Positions 11,578 through 24,641 of a DNA stretch of 64,000 nucleotides are shown here, piece by piece. A model generated the notes under the pieces. That model worked only from the letters and a program-made list of their open reading frames with translations. It was not told the DNA's origin and made no database searches. The translations under genes were made by a program, and so were the position numbers. The stretch lies in assembly GCF_001640365.1 (NCBI RefSeq), contig NZ_LWMI01000005.1, forward strand, positions 96,304-160,303, in the 5' to 3' direction. Numbering within the stretch: position 1 is the first letter of the stretch; each line of letters starts with the position of its first letter. Source of the DNA: Candidatus Arsenophonus triatominarum (GTDB taxonomy: Bacteria > Pseudomonadota > Gammaproteobacteria > Enterobacterales > Enterobacteriaceae).

Positions 11578-12252
11578 TATTAACTGCTTTTGCCTGGCGC
11601 TATAATCTCAATGTTTATTTGGTTGATAATAGTGCCAATCGGCTTAAATTTGTTAGTTTAGCAAGTAATGATAGTGAGCCTTATTATTCTATTGAGAATG
11701 TGAAATTGATATTTGATCCACAGAATTTTATTCAAGTAAGTCCTGAAATTAATAAAAAAATGGTTGCTCAAGCGTTGGATTGGTTAGCGCTTGAGCCGCA
11801 AGATAGGGTTTTGGATCTATTTTGTGGCATGGGTAATTTTACCTTACCTATTGCACGTCATGTTAATGGTGTTGAAGGTGTCGTTGAATTGGTGGCGCAA
11901 GGACGGTATAACGCTAGTTTAAATCAATTAACCAACGTTGAGTTTTATCAAGCTGATCTCGAGTTTGACATAAACTGTCAACCTTGGGCAAAAATGGGCT
12001 TTAATAAAATCTTATTAGATCCTGCACGCGCCGGTGCTATGGGCGTAATGCCACATATTATCAAATTTAAGCCAGAACGGGTGGTCTATATCTCCTGTAA
12101 CCCAACGACATTAGTAAAAGATAGTCAACAATTACTTACAACCGGTTATCAACTTATGAGTGTCAGGATGTTAGATATGTTCCCGCATACTAGTCATCTA
12201 GAGTCTATGGCACTTTTTTGTCGCGATTTAAGCAAATAGGCAAGGAAAGATT

Positions 12253-14487
12253 ATGGTTGCAATTAGAAACGCTCATTTGACATCTGCAGGAGAATTTGCC
12301 GTTGATAAGTGGGTTGCCAGTCTCAAACTTACCAACAATGACTCAGAACAAAAGTTAATTGAACTTTGGCATTATTGCTATAGCAAAGTTCAGCAACATG
12401 AACATCGTCAATTATTGCTTTGGCGTGGCATAGAGATGGGAGAAATCCTGTCAACATTAAGCATGGATCTCGATAGTCTGCGTGCGGCAATGCTGTTTCC
12501 CTTAGTTGATGCCAAAATTGTCACTGAGGAAATTATTAATATTGAATTTGGTAAATCGATTCACGGATTGGTTAAAGGTGTGATGGAGATGGACGCCATT
12601 CGCCAATTGAATGCTAGCAAATTAGGTGAAAAAAGTTCTACCCAGGTAGATAATATTCGTCGGATGTTGCTCGCTATGGTGGAAGATTTTCGTTGCGTGG
12701 TGATTAAGATAGCAGAACGTATTGCCCATTTACGCGAGGTAAGGGAACGCTCTGAAGATGAAAGAGTCTTAGCAGCAAAAGAGTGCTTAAATATATATGC
12801 TCCTTTGGCCAACCGTTTAGGCATTGGGCAATTGAAATGGGAGCTAGAAGATTTCTGTTTTCATTATTTACACCCAGATGAATATAAAAAGATTGCTGAA
12901 TTACTCCATGAACGTCGTATCGATCGTGAACGATATATTGATGATTTTGTTTCGTCACTGCGACATTTTATGTTACAGGAAAGTATTACCGCAGAAATTT
13001 ATGGCCGCCCGAAGCATATGTATAGCATCTGGCGGAAGATGCAAAAAAAATATCTGGCCTTTGATGAACTGTTTGATGTGCGCGCTGTGCGTATTATCGT
13101 TGAACGTTTACAGGATTGTTACGCTGCATTAGGTATTGTGCATACCCATTTTCGTCATTTACCTGATGAATTTGATGATTATGTTGCTAACCCTAAACCG
13201 AATGGCTATCAATCCATTCATACTGTGGTATTAGGGCCAAATGGTAAAGCGATTGAAGTACAAATTCGGACCAGACAAATGCACGAAAATGCTGAATTAG
13301 GTATTGCCGCACATTGGAAATATAAAGAAGGCGCGGTTATAACTGGCAAAGGCAGTAGCTATGAAAATCGTATTGTTTGGTTAAGAAAATTGATAGCCTG
13401 GCAGGAAGAGATGGCTGATTCAGGGGAAATGCTTGATGAGGTTCGTAGCCAGGTTTTTGATGATCGCGTATATGTTTTTACACCTAAAGGTGATGTCATT
13501 GATTTGCCTGCTGGCTCAACCCCACTTGATTTTGCCTACCATATTCATAGTGATGTCGGTCATCGTTGTATTGGCGCTAAGATCAGCGGCCGGATTGTTC
13601 CTTTTAGTTATCACTTACAGATGGGAGATCAAATTGAAATTATTACGCAAAAATATCCCAATCCTAGCCGTGACTGGCTCAATCCAAATTTAGGCTACGT
13701 TACGACAAACCGCGGTCGCGCTAAGATCCACAATTGGTTTCGTAAGCAGGAGCGTGATAAGAATATTCAGGCAGGGCGACAAATATTAGATAACGAACTT
13801 AATCATCTGGCGGTAAGTATAAAAGAGGCTGAAAAGTTGTTATTAACCCGCTACAACGTTAACTCATTGGATGAAATTCTGGCAGGTATTGGTGTTGGTG
13901 ATATTCGTATTAATCAACTGGTAAATTTTTTACAGAATAAGTTTAGCCAAACCACTGCCGAAGAAGCAGACCGCGCCGCCTTAAAAACACTGGAAGCTAA
14001 AATGTCTTCTATCCGCTTGCCAGTAAAAGATAGTGGTAGAATTGTGGTAGAAGGTGTTGGCAACTTGATGCACCACATTGCTCGTTGCTGTCAGCCAATT
14101 CCTGGTGATGATATTGTTGGTTTTATTACTAAAGGTCGAGGTATTTCGATCCATTGTATCGATTGTGAGCAACTGATCGAGCTACAATTGCATGCACCAG
14201 AAAGAATCGTCGATGCTATTTGGGGTGAAAACTACGCTAGTGGTTACTCATTAGGGCTGAGAATTATTGCTAATGATCGTAGTGGATTATTAAGAGATAT
14301 TACGACTATTCTTGCTAATGAAAAAGTAAATGTTTTAAGTGTTAGTAGTCGTAGTGATGTCAAACAACAATTGGCGACTATCGATTTAAATATTGAAATC
14401 AATCATTTACCTGTTTTAGGTCGTATTTTAGCGAAATTAAATCAACTCCCTGATGTATTTGAGGCTAAACGTTATATTAAGTCGTAA
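12253..14487 (+). CDS. relA: (p)ppGpp synthetase I RelA
   Basis: RelA makes (p)ppGpp from ATP and GDP/GTP when uncharged tRNA enters the ribosome. The protein has 744 residues, identical in length to E. coli RelA. The pseudo-hydrolase HD region occupies about residues 50-200. The synthetase domain starts near residue 245 with YGRPKHMYSIWRKMQ and continues through PDEFDDYVANPKPNGYQSIH and VQIRTRQMHENAELG. A TGS domain follows (VYVFTPKGDVIDLPAGSTPLD, ~405), then the zinc-finger region (ARCCQPIPGDDI, ~620) and an ACT/RRM domain (~665-744). It follows rlmD by 13 bp, as in E. coli. AAGGAAAG precedes the ATG. Confidence 0.97.
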   Translation: MVAIRNAHLTSAGEFAVDKWVASLKLTNNDSEQKLIELWHYCYSKVQQHEHRQLLLWRGIEMGEILSTLSMDLDSLRAAMLFPLVDAKIVTEEIINIEFGKSIHGLVKGVMEMDAIRQLNASKLGEKSSTQVDNIRRMLLAMVEDFRCVVIKIAERIAHLREVRERSEDERVLAAKECLNIYAPLANRLGIGQLKWELEDFCFHYLHPDEYKKIAELLHERRIDRERYIDDFVSSLRHFMLQESITAEIYGRPKHMYSIWRKMQKKYLAFDELFDVRAVRIIVERLQDCYAALGIVHTHFRHLPDEFDDYVANPKPNGYQSIHTVVLGPNGKAIEVQIRTRQMHENAELGIAAHWKYKEGAVITGKGSSYENRIVWLRKLIAWQEEMADSGEMLDEVRSQVFDDRVYVFTPKGDVIDLPAGSTPLDFAYHIHSDVGHRCIGAKISGRIVPFSYHLQMGDQIEIITQKYPNPSRDWLNPNLGYVTTNRGRAKIHNWFRKQERDKNIQAGRQILDNELNHLAVSIKEAEKLLLTRYNVNSLDEILAGIGVGDIRINQLVNFLQNKFSQTTAEEADRAALKTLEAKMSSIRLPVKDSGRIVVEGVGNLMHHIARCCQPIPGDDIVGFITKGRGISIHCIDCEQLIELQLHAPERIVDAIWGENYASGYSLGLRIIANDRSGLLRDITTILANEKVNVLSVSSRSDVKQQLATIDLNIEINHLPVLGRILAKLNQLPDVFEAKRYIKS

Positions 14488-14559
14488 CTATAACATCATG
14501 TTTTAGCAAGCGGCGCATTGATTGGTTTTTGAACTTTATTAACTTTGGATGGAAATAAC

Positions 14560-15351
14560 ATGCAAACGGACTCAGCTGCAATAGAACAATTGTTATTGAT
14601 TATGGCTCAGTTACGTGATCCTGAACATGGTTGTATATGGGATAAAGTGCAATCTTTTGCCGCAATAGCACCTTATACGCTGGAGGAAACTTATGAAGTT
14701 GTTGATGCTATTGGACGACAAGATTTTGCTGCTTTAAAAGAAGAATTGGGTGATTTACTGTTTCATGTTGTCTTTTATGCCCAGATTGCAAAAGAACAAA
14801 AATTATTCGATTTTAATGAAATCTGCCAAATCGTCAGTCAAAAGTTAATATCACGTCATCCCCATATTTTTGCTGGACAATCGATTATTAATAGCGATAA
14901 AGCAATATATAATTGGGAAAAAAATAAAGTCAAAGAACGAGCCGCAAAAAATCAGCATTCAGTTTTAGATGATATTCCACAAGTACTCCCTGCATTAATG
15001 AAAGCCAACAAAATGCAAAAATGCTGTGCGGCTGTCGGTTTTGATTGTGACAAATTTGCCCCGGTATTAGCCAAAGTTCATGAAGAAATTGAAGAGGTTT
15101 TGGCAGAAATAAATAAGCCTGAACCGAGTCAATCACATATTGAAGAAGAAATTGGTGATTTACTTTTTGCGGTGGTTAATTTATCGCGCCATCTTGGCCA
15201 TGAATCTGAATTAGCATTACAAAAAGCGTGTCGTAAATTTGAACGCCGTTTTCGCCGAGTAGAAAAACTGATCTTAAACAAAGGCGGTTTATTAGAAAAT
15301 GCTACATTAGATGAAATGGAAAAACTTTGGCAACAAATTAAAAAAGAGTGA
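14560..15351 (+). CDS. mazG: Nucleoside triphosphate pyrophosphohydrolase MazG
   Basis: MazG hydrolyses NTPs to NMP and PPi and limits (p)ppGpp accumulation in starvation. The ATG at 14560 gives 263 residues, the E. coli length, and is preceded by GGATGGA. An upstream in-frame TTG at 14545 would overlap that site. Two MazG folds are visible: APYTLEETYEV with EELGDLLFHVVF in the first half, and IEEEIGDLLFAVVNL in the second, both with EExxE-type metal sites. One usual Pro in GCPWDK is Ile here. The relA-mazG-pyrG-eno order is conserved in enterobacteria. Confidence 0.95.
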   Translation: MQTDSAAIEQLLLIMAQLRDPEHGCIWDKVQSFAAIAPYTLEETYEVVDAIGRQDFAALKEELGDLLFHVVFYAQIAKEQKLFDFNEICQIVSQKLISRHPHIFAGQSIINSDKAIYNWEKNKVKERAAKNQHSVLDDIPQVLPALMKANKMQKCCAAVGFDCDKFAPVLAKVHEEIEEVLAEINKPEPSQSHIEEEIGDLLFAVVNLSRHLGHESELALQKACRKFERRFRRVEKLILNKGGLLENATLDEMEKLWQQIKKE

Positions 15352-15559
15352 TTATTATTTTTAGCTGAATGGATTAAGTATTAGTTAGGATGTTATAATC
15401 GAGCAGCTATTTATTGACAGGAATTTGCATAAGCTAATTCTTGATATTGAAAGATTATTGATGAAATTAACCTTAGTAGGTTTAGAACATTTGTAGCAGA
15501 TTTAAGGTTAGGGTATACTGCTTTCCCGTCCTGTTATATTCATCGTCTTTTACACCTAA

Positions 15560-17224
<1,665 letters not shown>

Positions 17225-17251
17225 TGGTATTAATTTGTTACCATTGGCTGA

Positions 17252-18580
<1,329 letters not shown>

Positions 18581-18608
18581 ATTTACTGTTATTGATTAAT
18601 CATATATT

Positions 18609-18643
18609 AAAGGCGAGAGACTTATTGTTATCTCGCCTTTTTT
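18609..18643 (+). terminator. eno intrinsic terminator
   Basis: AAAGGCGAGA pairs with TCTCGCCTTT across a 12-nt loop, followed by a T-run. Confidence 0.88.
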
Positions 18644-18668
18644 ATTAATAATCCTTGGATCTCTTTTA

Positions 18669-19549
18669 TAGCTAGGCGACTTAATTTTGATTACAGCATA
18701 TGTATTAAAAACAGGTCATCGATAGTGCATCCTGTTTCCATCTTTTTACGTTTAGCTTGAGACCATTTATGTTCTATAGGATTTTAATCTGGTGAATACA
18801 CAGGCAAATATTCTATCTGGTGTCCTGCGTTTATAATTGCCTGTTCAATATTCTTACCTTTGTGAAAGCTAGCGTTGTCCATAAAAATAACAGAATTTTC
18901 AGGAAGTTCTGGGAGCAATATTTTTGTGATCCAAACATAAAAAACATCACGATTAATATTGCAATCAAATAATCCGATAGCAAAAAGGGTTGTTCCCAAT
19001 AAAGCGCCAATAACATTTGTTCTTCCCTTAGCACCCCAGTTTTTCAGGCCAAAACAACGGTGACCTTTTGGGGAATAGCCGTGAGTTCGTGGAGTGTCAT
19101 GTGAAAAACCACTTTCATCAATAAAAACAACAGATTTATCTTTTTTTTCATACTGTTGTCTTTTTTGCTGATGTGCCAGCCTGTCGCTTTCGTTGGTTTT
19201 TGGATGGAATAGAGTTTTTTTTATAGGTTAATCCCAGCTTTTTAAGGGATTGCCAAATAGTCTTTTTACAAACACCGAATCGCTCTGCCCGTTCCTTTTG
19301 GTAAGCATCTGGATACTGTTCCACATCTTTTGCTAAAGCATTTTTATCGAGCTTCCTCTTACGTGGCGTTGAATTTTTTGGCTCTGGTCGTTTAAGCCAA
19401 CGTACTAAAGACGCTTTTCCAATACGGAATTGTTTCGCAGTTTCTCGAATTGTTAAACCTTCGGCTTTCCTTACAGATATTACTTTACGTCGAAAATCAA
19501 TTGTATAACTCATAACACACCTTGTAATCAAAATTAAGTCGCCTAGCTA
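18669..19549 (-). mobile_element. IS630-family element, copy 3 (8-A and nonsense orfB)
   Basis: 881 bp at TA. orfA (19148-19513) is intact. Besides the 8-A run, orfB has a TTA-to-TAA change after SPD, just before the catalytic-Glu motif NPIEHKW, so this copy is doubly dead. Confidence 0.9.
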
Positions 19550-20032
19550 TATGCTTTTATTGTGGTTTAATAAGGCAACTGTTTATTAACCTGAGTTCGG
19601 GATAAGCATTATCAATTATGCTTGAAGATATGTTCCTGCCACCAGTATCTTTGGTTTAGATGGAATTAAACAATATGCAACCCGCCCTGCTAATAAATTC
19701 ACTACAAAGTTAGCTGGAGAGCGGTGCCGCGTATGCGCTATCTGACAAAGATTTTTTAACTCATCAAATACCGTTTCAATGACAGAACGATGACGCAAGA
19801 TGGCTTTGTCGAAACAAGTCTGTTCAACAGGCTTCATTTTCTTCTTGATATTCGTTATAAGGTTAATTCCCATTGTTTTCAGTTGCTGTTTCAGTGAAGC
19901 CGATAAATACCCTTTATCCGCATACAAACAACCAGAAAGATCTTTTATCAGCTCAGGTAATGGTTTCCGATCATCTGTGTTTCCTGGTGTAAGTCGAAAA
20001 CTGAGTATTTCCCCCAAATGATTGATAATTAT

Positions 20033-20912
20033 AGCTAGGCGACTTAATTTTGATTACAGCATATGTATTAAAAACAGGTCATCGATAGTGCATCCTGTTT
20101 CCATCTTTTTACGTTTAGCTTGAGACCATTTATGTTCTATAGGATTTAAATCTGGTGAATACACAGGCAAATATTCTATCTGGTGTCCTGCGTTTATAAT
20201 TGCCTGTTCAATATTCTTACCTTTGTGAAAGCTAGCGTTGTCCATAAAAATAACAGAATTTTCAGGAAGTTCTGGGAGCAATATTTTTGTGATCCAAACA
20301 TAAAAAACATCACGATTAATATTGCAATCAAATAATCCGATAGCAAAAAGGGTTGTTCCCAATAAAGCGCCAATAACATTTGTTCTTCCCTTAGCACCCC
20401 AGTTTTTCAGGCCAAAACAACGGTGACCTTTTGGGGAATAGCCGTGAGTTCGTGGAGTGTCATGTGAAAAACCACTTTCATCAATAAAAACAACAGATTT
20501 ATCTTTTTTTTCATACTGTTGTCTTTTTTGCTGATGTGCCAGCCTGTCGCTTTCGTTGGTTTTTGGATGGAATAGAGTTTTTTTTATAGGTTAATCCCAG
20601 CTTTTTAAGGGATTGCCAAATAGTCTTTTTACAAACACCGAATCGCTCTGCCCGTTCCTTTTGGTAAGCATCTGGATACTGTTCCACATCTTTTGCTAAA
20701 GCATTTTTATCGAGCTTCCTCTTACGTGGCGTTGAATTTTTTGGCTCTGGTCGTTTAAGCCAACGTACTAAAGACGCTTTTCCAATACGGAATTGTTTCG
20801 CAGTTTCTCGAATTGTTAAACCTTCGGCTTTCCTTACAGATATTACTTTACGTCGAAAATCAATTGTATAACTCATAACACACCTTGTAATCAAAATTAA
20901 GTCGCCTAGCTA
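20033..20912 (-). mobile_element. IS630-family element, copy 4 (8-A orfB)
   Basis: Near full-length, inside IS982. orfA (20511-20876) intact, orfB with the 8-A run and the amplified-lineage marker. Its right border is joined to the interior of copy 5. Confidence 0.9.
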
Positions 20913-20914
20913 TA

Positions 20915-21740
20915 GTGCATCCTGTTTCCATCTTTTTACGTTTAGCTTGAGACCATTTATGTTCTATAGGATTTAAATCTGGTGAATACACAGGCAAATA
21001 TTCTATCTGGTATCCTGCGTTTATAATTGCCTGTTCAATATTCTTACCTTTGTGAAAGCTAGCGTTGTCCATAAAAATAACAGAATTTTCAGGAAGTTCT
21101 GGGAGCAATATTTTTGTGATCCAAACATAAAAAACATCACGGTTAATATTGCAATCAAATAATCCGATAGCAAAAAGGGTTGTTCCCAATAAAGCGCCAA
21201 TAACATTTGTTCTTCCCTTAGCACCCCAGTTTTTCAGGCCAAAACAACGGTGACCTTTTGGGGAATAGCCGTGAGTTCGTGGAGTGTCATGTGAAAAACC
21301 ACTTTCATCAATAAAAACAACAGATTTATCTTTTTTTTTCATACTGTTGTCTTTTTTGCTGATGTGCCAGCCTGTCGCTTTCGTTGGTTTTTGGATGGAA
21401 TAGAGTTTTTTTTATAGGTTAATCCCAGCTTTTTAAGGGATTGCCAAATAGTCTTTTTACAAACACCGAATCGCTCTGCCCGTTCCTTTTGGTAAGCATC
21501 TGGATACTGTTCCACATCTTTTGCTAAAGCATTTTTATCGAGCTTCCTCTTACGTGGCGTTGAATTTTTTGGCTCTGGTCGTTTAAGCCAACGTACTAAA
21601 GACGCTTTTCCAATACGGAATTGTTTCGCAGTTTCTCGAATTGTTAAACCTTCGGCTTTCCTTACAGATATTACTTTACGTCGAAAATCAATTGTATAAC
21701 TCATAACACACCTTGTAATCAAAATTAAGTCGCCTAGCTA
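20915..21740 (-). mobile_element. IS630-family element, copy 5, partial (9-A orfB)
   Basis: orfA (21339-21704) is intact and orfB starts in frame (9-A run: MKKKDKSVVFIDESGF at 21342). The last ~25 orfB codons and the outer end are lost where copy 4 lies, at a TA inside the CTIDD codons. orfB therefore reads into copy 4 and ends at 20860 with a foreign tail. It retains all three DDE residues. Confidence 0.88.
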
Positions 21741-22086
21741 TACATGAAGTTTGAAACCAAAGAACCAACCTGTTGAGGTTTTTCCTCGTTCAGCTATCCC
21801 ATCGAAGACTTTATGCCGGCGGATCCGTAAGTTATCACACACAGCTATCGGAGTAGAATCGGCAACCGACAGACCCGTGCACTTTCCCTTAATTGACTCA
21901 AACAGTGCCGTTAAAGCTAAGGCACTGCGCGGAAGTAACTCTACGCAGCGTGAATATGATGGCAAGTTAGGAAATTCCTTCCTGAGATATAAACGGACAT
22001 GATAGAGATAAAATACCTTGAATTGGCTGAATCGGAGTTGATGAAACAAAACAACCAGTGTCATCATTTCAGCCAATGAAAGCTGA

Positions 22087-22312
22087 TGGGCAAAACTTGA
22101 GTTTGGTGCAAATGCCCCTAGTGAAAGAATTTTAAAAAATATACGCAAAGGCTAACATGATTTCACCCCCTGCAATAAAAGTAGGGCGCAAATGGATGGT
22201 AGATCACGAAGCACGATATATTGGAATTGTTGCCAAACCCCAATTAGCAAAAAACTATAACGAAAAACTCCAAAGGATAATTTTAGATGGCAGCCAGACG
22301 TCGCTCTCATAA
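22087..22312 (+). pseudogene. Prophage excisionase (Xis-type) remnant
   Basis: Reads WAKLEFGANAPSERILKNI, then after a 1-nt insertion near 22156 MISPPAIKVGRKWMVDHEAR to a stop at 22312. Size, the PPAIKVGRKW core and a 26-nt overlap with the integrase start resemble lambda-type Xis, a small winged-helix DNA-bending protein that directs excision. The N-terminus is cut by the IS982 fragment. Broken by truncation and frameshift. Confidence 0.65.
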
Positions 22313-22822
22313 AATGTAGTAGCTCAGACTTAATCTGACAGTTACCGGTTATTTATACAGTACCTGTCAGGTTAAATTTGATTTAAATCTTTCTCTCTCC
22401 AAAGTTGTTTTCCATCGTGTAAAGTTGCCATAGGAGTTCGACCGCAACACATTTTTCCTTGATGAGTGCGTTGGTTATTATATTCCGCTAACCATTTATC
22501 TAAATCAGCTTGTAATTCATTTAAAGCCCTATAGATTTTCTTACGAAAAGCCACCTGATAGAACTCTTGTAATACAGTTTTATGAAAGCGTTCACAAATC
22601 CCATTAGTTTGAGGTGAACGAGCTTTAGTTTTTGTATGATCAATATCATTGATAGCGAGATAAAGTTGATAATCGTGATGTTCAACTTTACCACAATACT
22701 CACTGCCTCTGTCCGTCAGTATACGTAACACCGGTAACCCATGCTGGGAATAAAAAGGGAGAACCTTGTCATTTAATAAATCTGCCGCCGTTATCGCGCT
22801 TTTTGTTGTGTAAAGCTTACAA

Positions 22823-23861
22823 TAAGCGTGTTGCTTAATAGTGAAATAAGGGTATTTCGGTGATTGAAGTAAATTTTAGGCTGTTCTGAGATGGAAATTC
22901 CAAAGACCGGCACTAAGGAGTAAAAAGGTATCATCAATAAAGGGTCTACGATTCCGTAAAATTTGGGTCATACAACCGAGGCGCTTGATACCCGCGATGG
23001 CGTGTTCAACCGTAATACGGATGCCCGAGATTATTTTATTTTCTTGTTTTTGTTCAGGCGATAAAGGTCTTTTTCGAGTTCCTTTTTTTGGGATTTGTGT
23101 ATTAGGATGCTGTTTATCTATACCTTGAAAACCGGTATCGGCCCAGATGGTTACCTCAGGGGGAATATGGCGAATTATATCGACTTTATCGAGTAAGCGT
23201 TTATCGTGACAGCGCCCATTTTTTATCATGGGGATAAATCCAATTTTCCTCGTTTCGTCAGTCATAATAAGCCCTTTTCGAGTGGTCTGTCTTTTCTTTC
23301 CCGAATACATTTTTTTTCGCCGACGCAGATTCTTAGGCTTTTGGACAGGTCGCTCTGTCCCATCAATAAAGACGTCTTTAACTCCAGGAAAGGCGCGAAA
23401 AAATTCCTCAGCAGAGCGAATTTGACGAGCGGGCAAAACACATTCTCGCCCCAAGGTCATCTCTAAAACCGGCAATAATATTTTTACCCAGCGACATACC
23501 CGTGTTCTATCTAAACCAAAAAGAAGTCCTTGCAAATCATAGGTCGGATAACATTTTAAATACAATAAAATAAAAAGCAGTTTATCTAATGGGGTTGGGA
23601 TAAATCCTTTCTGCCCTGCACCCATCTGCCGCTCGTGATCTTTTCGATTCTTTTTCCGATAAATCAAATAACAAGCTGAAAATTCAGCGGCTAAATTTTT
23701 CAATTCTTCGACTGATAATCCAATGATTGCTTTACATAAACGATTATCTCGTAACAACCGCTCTTTGTTGATCATTTCAAACCGTTATTTTCTAAGTTAA
23801 ACCTCTTTTTATTGTCTATAGCGTGACAAAAAATGCAAGTCTCTATTCAGCAACTATTTTA
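22823..23861 (-). mobile_element. IS5-like element, copy 1
   Basis: About 1040 bp. Ends TAAGCGTGTTGCTTAATAG and TAAAATAGTTGCTGAATAG are imperfect inverted repeats. It lies in IS481 copy 3 and carries an intact transposase. Confidence 0.88.
22876..23775 (-). CDS. IS5-like transposase (DDE_Tnp_4 type)
   Basis: The 299-residue protein has an N-terminal helix-turn-helix region (YPTYDLQGLLFGLDRTRVCRW) and a DDE core. First Asp is in DVFIDGTERP, second in IWADTGFQG, and Glu is in ITVEHAIAGIKR. All three are present and the frame is unbroken, so this copy could be active. It differs from the other two copies by NGRCHDK in place of NGRRHDK. Assignment to the ISL2/IS427-type branch of IS5 is from memory of family motifs. 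Confidence 0.88.
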   Translation of the reverse strand: MINKERLLRDNRLCKAIIGLSVEELKNLAAEFSACYLIYRKKNRKDHERQMGAGQKGFIPTPLDKLLFILLYLKCYPTYDLQGLLFGLDRTRVCRWVKILLPVLEMTLGRECVLPARQIRSAEEFFRAFPGVKDVFIDGTERPVQKPKNLRRRKKMYSGKKRQTTRKGLIMTDETRKIGFIPMIKNGRCHDKRLLDKVDIIRHIPPEVTIWADTGFQGIDKQHPNTQIPKKGTRKRPLSPEQKQENKIISGIRITVEHAIAGIKRLGCMTQILRNRRPFIDDTFLLLSAGLWNFHLRTA

Positions 23862-24641
23862 ATGAACGACTTTACTGTAAGTATCAATGTAAGTTTGTTG
23901 ATAAACACGACCAACGCCTTTTAAATGACCGACATAAAAAGTATCTTGTGAACCCAGATAACCTGGATGCGCTGTTTCAATCTCACCACAGGCTTCATCA
24001 TCTTGCGCTTTCTTTTCTAGAGCACTGATTTGTGATTCTGACAGGATAATTCCTTCTGTTGCGATTTTATCTTCAAGCGCTTTTAGGCGTTTTGTAAAAT
24101 TTTCGAGATTATGGCGCAGCCAAATAGAGCGAACGCCACTCCCCGAAACAAAAATGCCTTTTTTTCTTAGTTCATTACTACTGCGGTGTTGACCGTGTGC
24201 AGGGTATTCAATCGCATACTCGACTACAGCGCTTTCAATCTGTTCATCTACTCTATTTTTTACGTTAGGCACCCGTCGATTTTGATTAATTAAAGCGTCT
24301 ATCCCACCATCGTTAACAAGTTCCTGGTAGCGATAAAACGTATCTCGGGATACCCCCAAATCTTACAGGCTTTTGAGACGTTATTAAGCTCTTCAGCGAG
24401 GTTAAGTAACCCGACTTTATGTTTGTGATAGGATTATTTGTTTGATACATAGAATTACCTTTTATTTAATTATCTAATGATGTTAATTAAAACCGGTAAC
24501 GCTCTTTTTTAAATCAGAATTGTCGGATTAAGTTAAGACTAATACACATAAAATAACAATTCCTAACTTATATCGTAAATTAGGTAAAAGAAATGGAAAA
24601 ATCTATTGGCAATACAAGCATCCATTCACTGGAAAGTTTCA

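Larger units (their letters stand above)
9017..12239 (+). pseudogene. rlmD: 23S rRNA m5U1939 methyltransferase RlmD, disrupted
   Basis: RlmD (RumA) uses SAM to methylate U1939 of 23S rRNA and has an N-terminal TRAM domain, an iron-sulfur cluster and a C-terminal Rossmann domain. Pieces in order: TRAM part from 9017 ([16 protein letters not shown]), a TAA at ~9194, the cluster region (CRHFGICGGFQQQ), a frameshift near 9350, then IS630 at 9443. MGFRQSQCRAENV follows, then IS481 at 10389, then the catalytic domain from 11578 ([32 protein letters not shown]). About 70 residues are missing between the pieces flanking IS481. The last 206 codons stay open (11619-12239) but lack RNA-binding parts. 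Confidence 0.93.
19589..22086 (-). mobile_element. IS982-family element, copy 2, split by IS630 insertions
   Basis: The right end (ACCTGAGTTCGGGATAAG) and transposase C-terminal half are at 19589-20032; the transposase middle is at 21741-22086. Between them sit a full and a partial IS630 copy inserted at TA. The first ~39 transposase codons and the left end are missing where xis sequence begins. Confidence 0.9.
22315..24546 (-). mobile_element. IS481-family element, copy 3, split by IS5
   Basis: Complete ends TGTAGTAGCTCAGAC and GTTAAGACTAATACA, with a 7-bp target duplication CATAAAA inside the integrase gene. The transposase is split by an IS5-like insertion at 22823-23861 and has a 1-nt loss near 24359 that removes the N-terminal frame. 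Confidence 0.9.

Noticed and set aside
12561..13132. Several long antisense or shifted frames inside relA, pyrG, eno and the IS copies.
   Set aside because: They shadow well-supported genes, lack ribosome-binding sites and show no family motifs.
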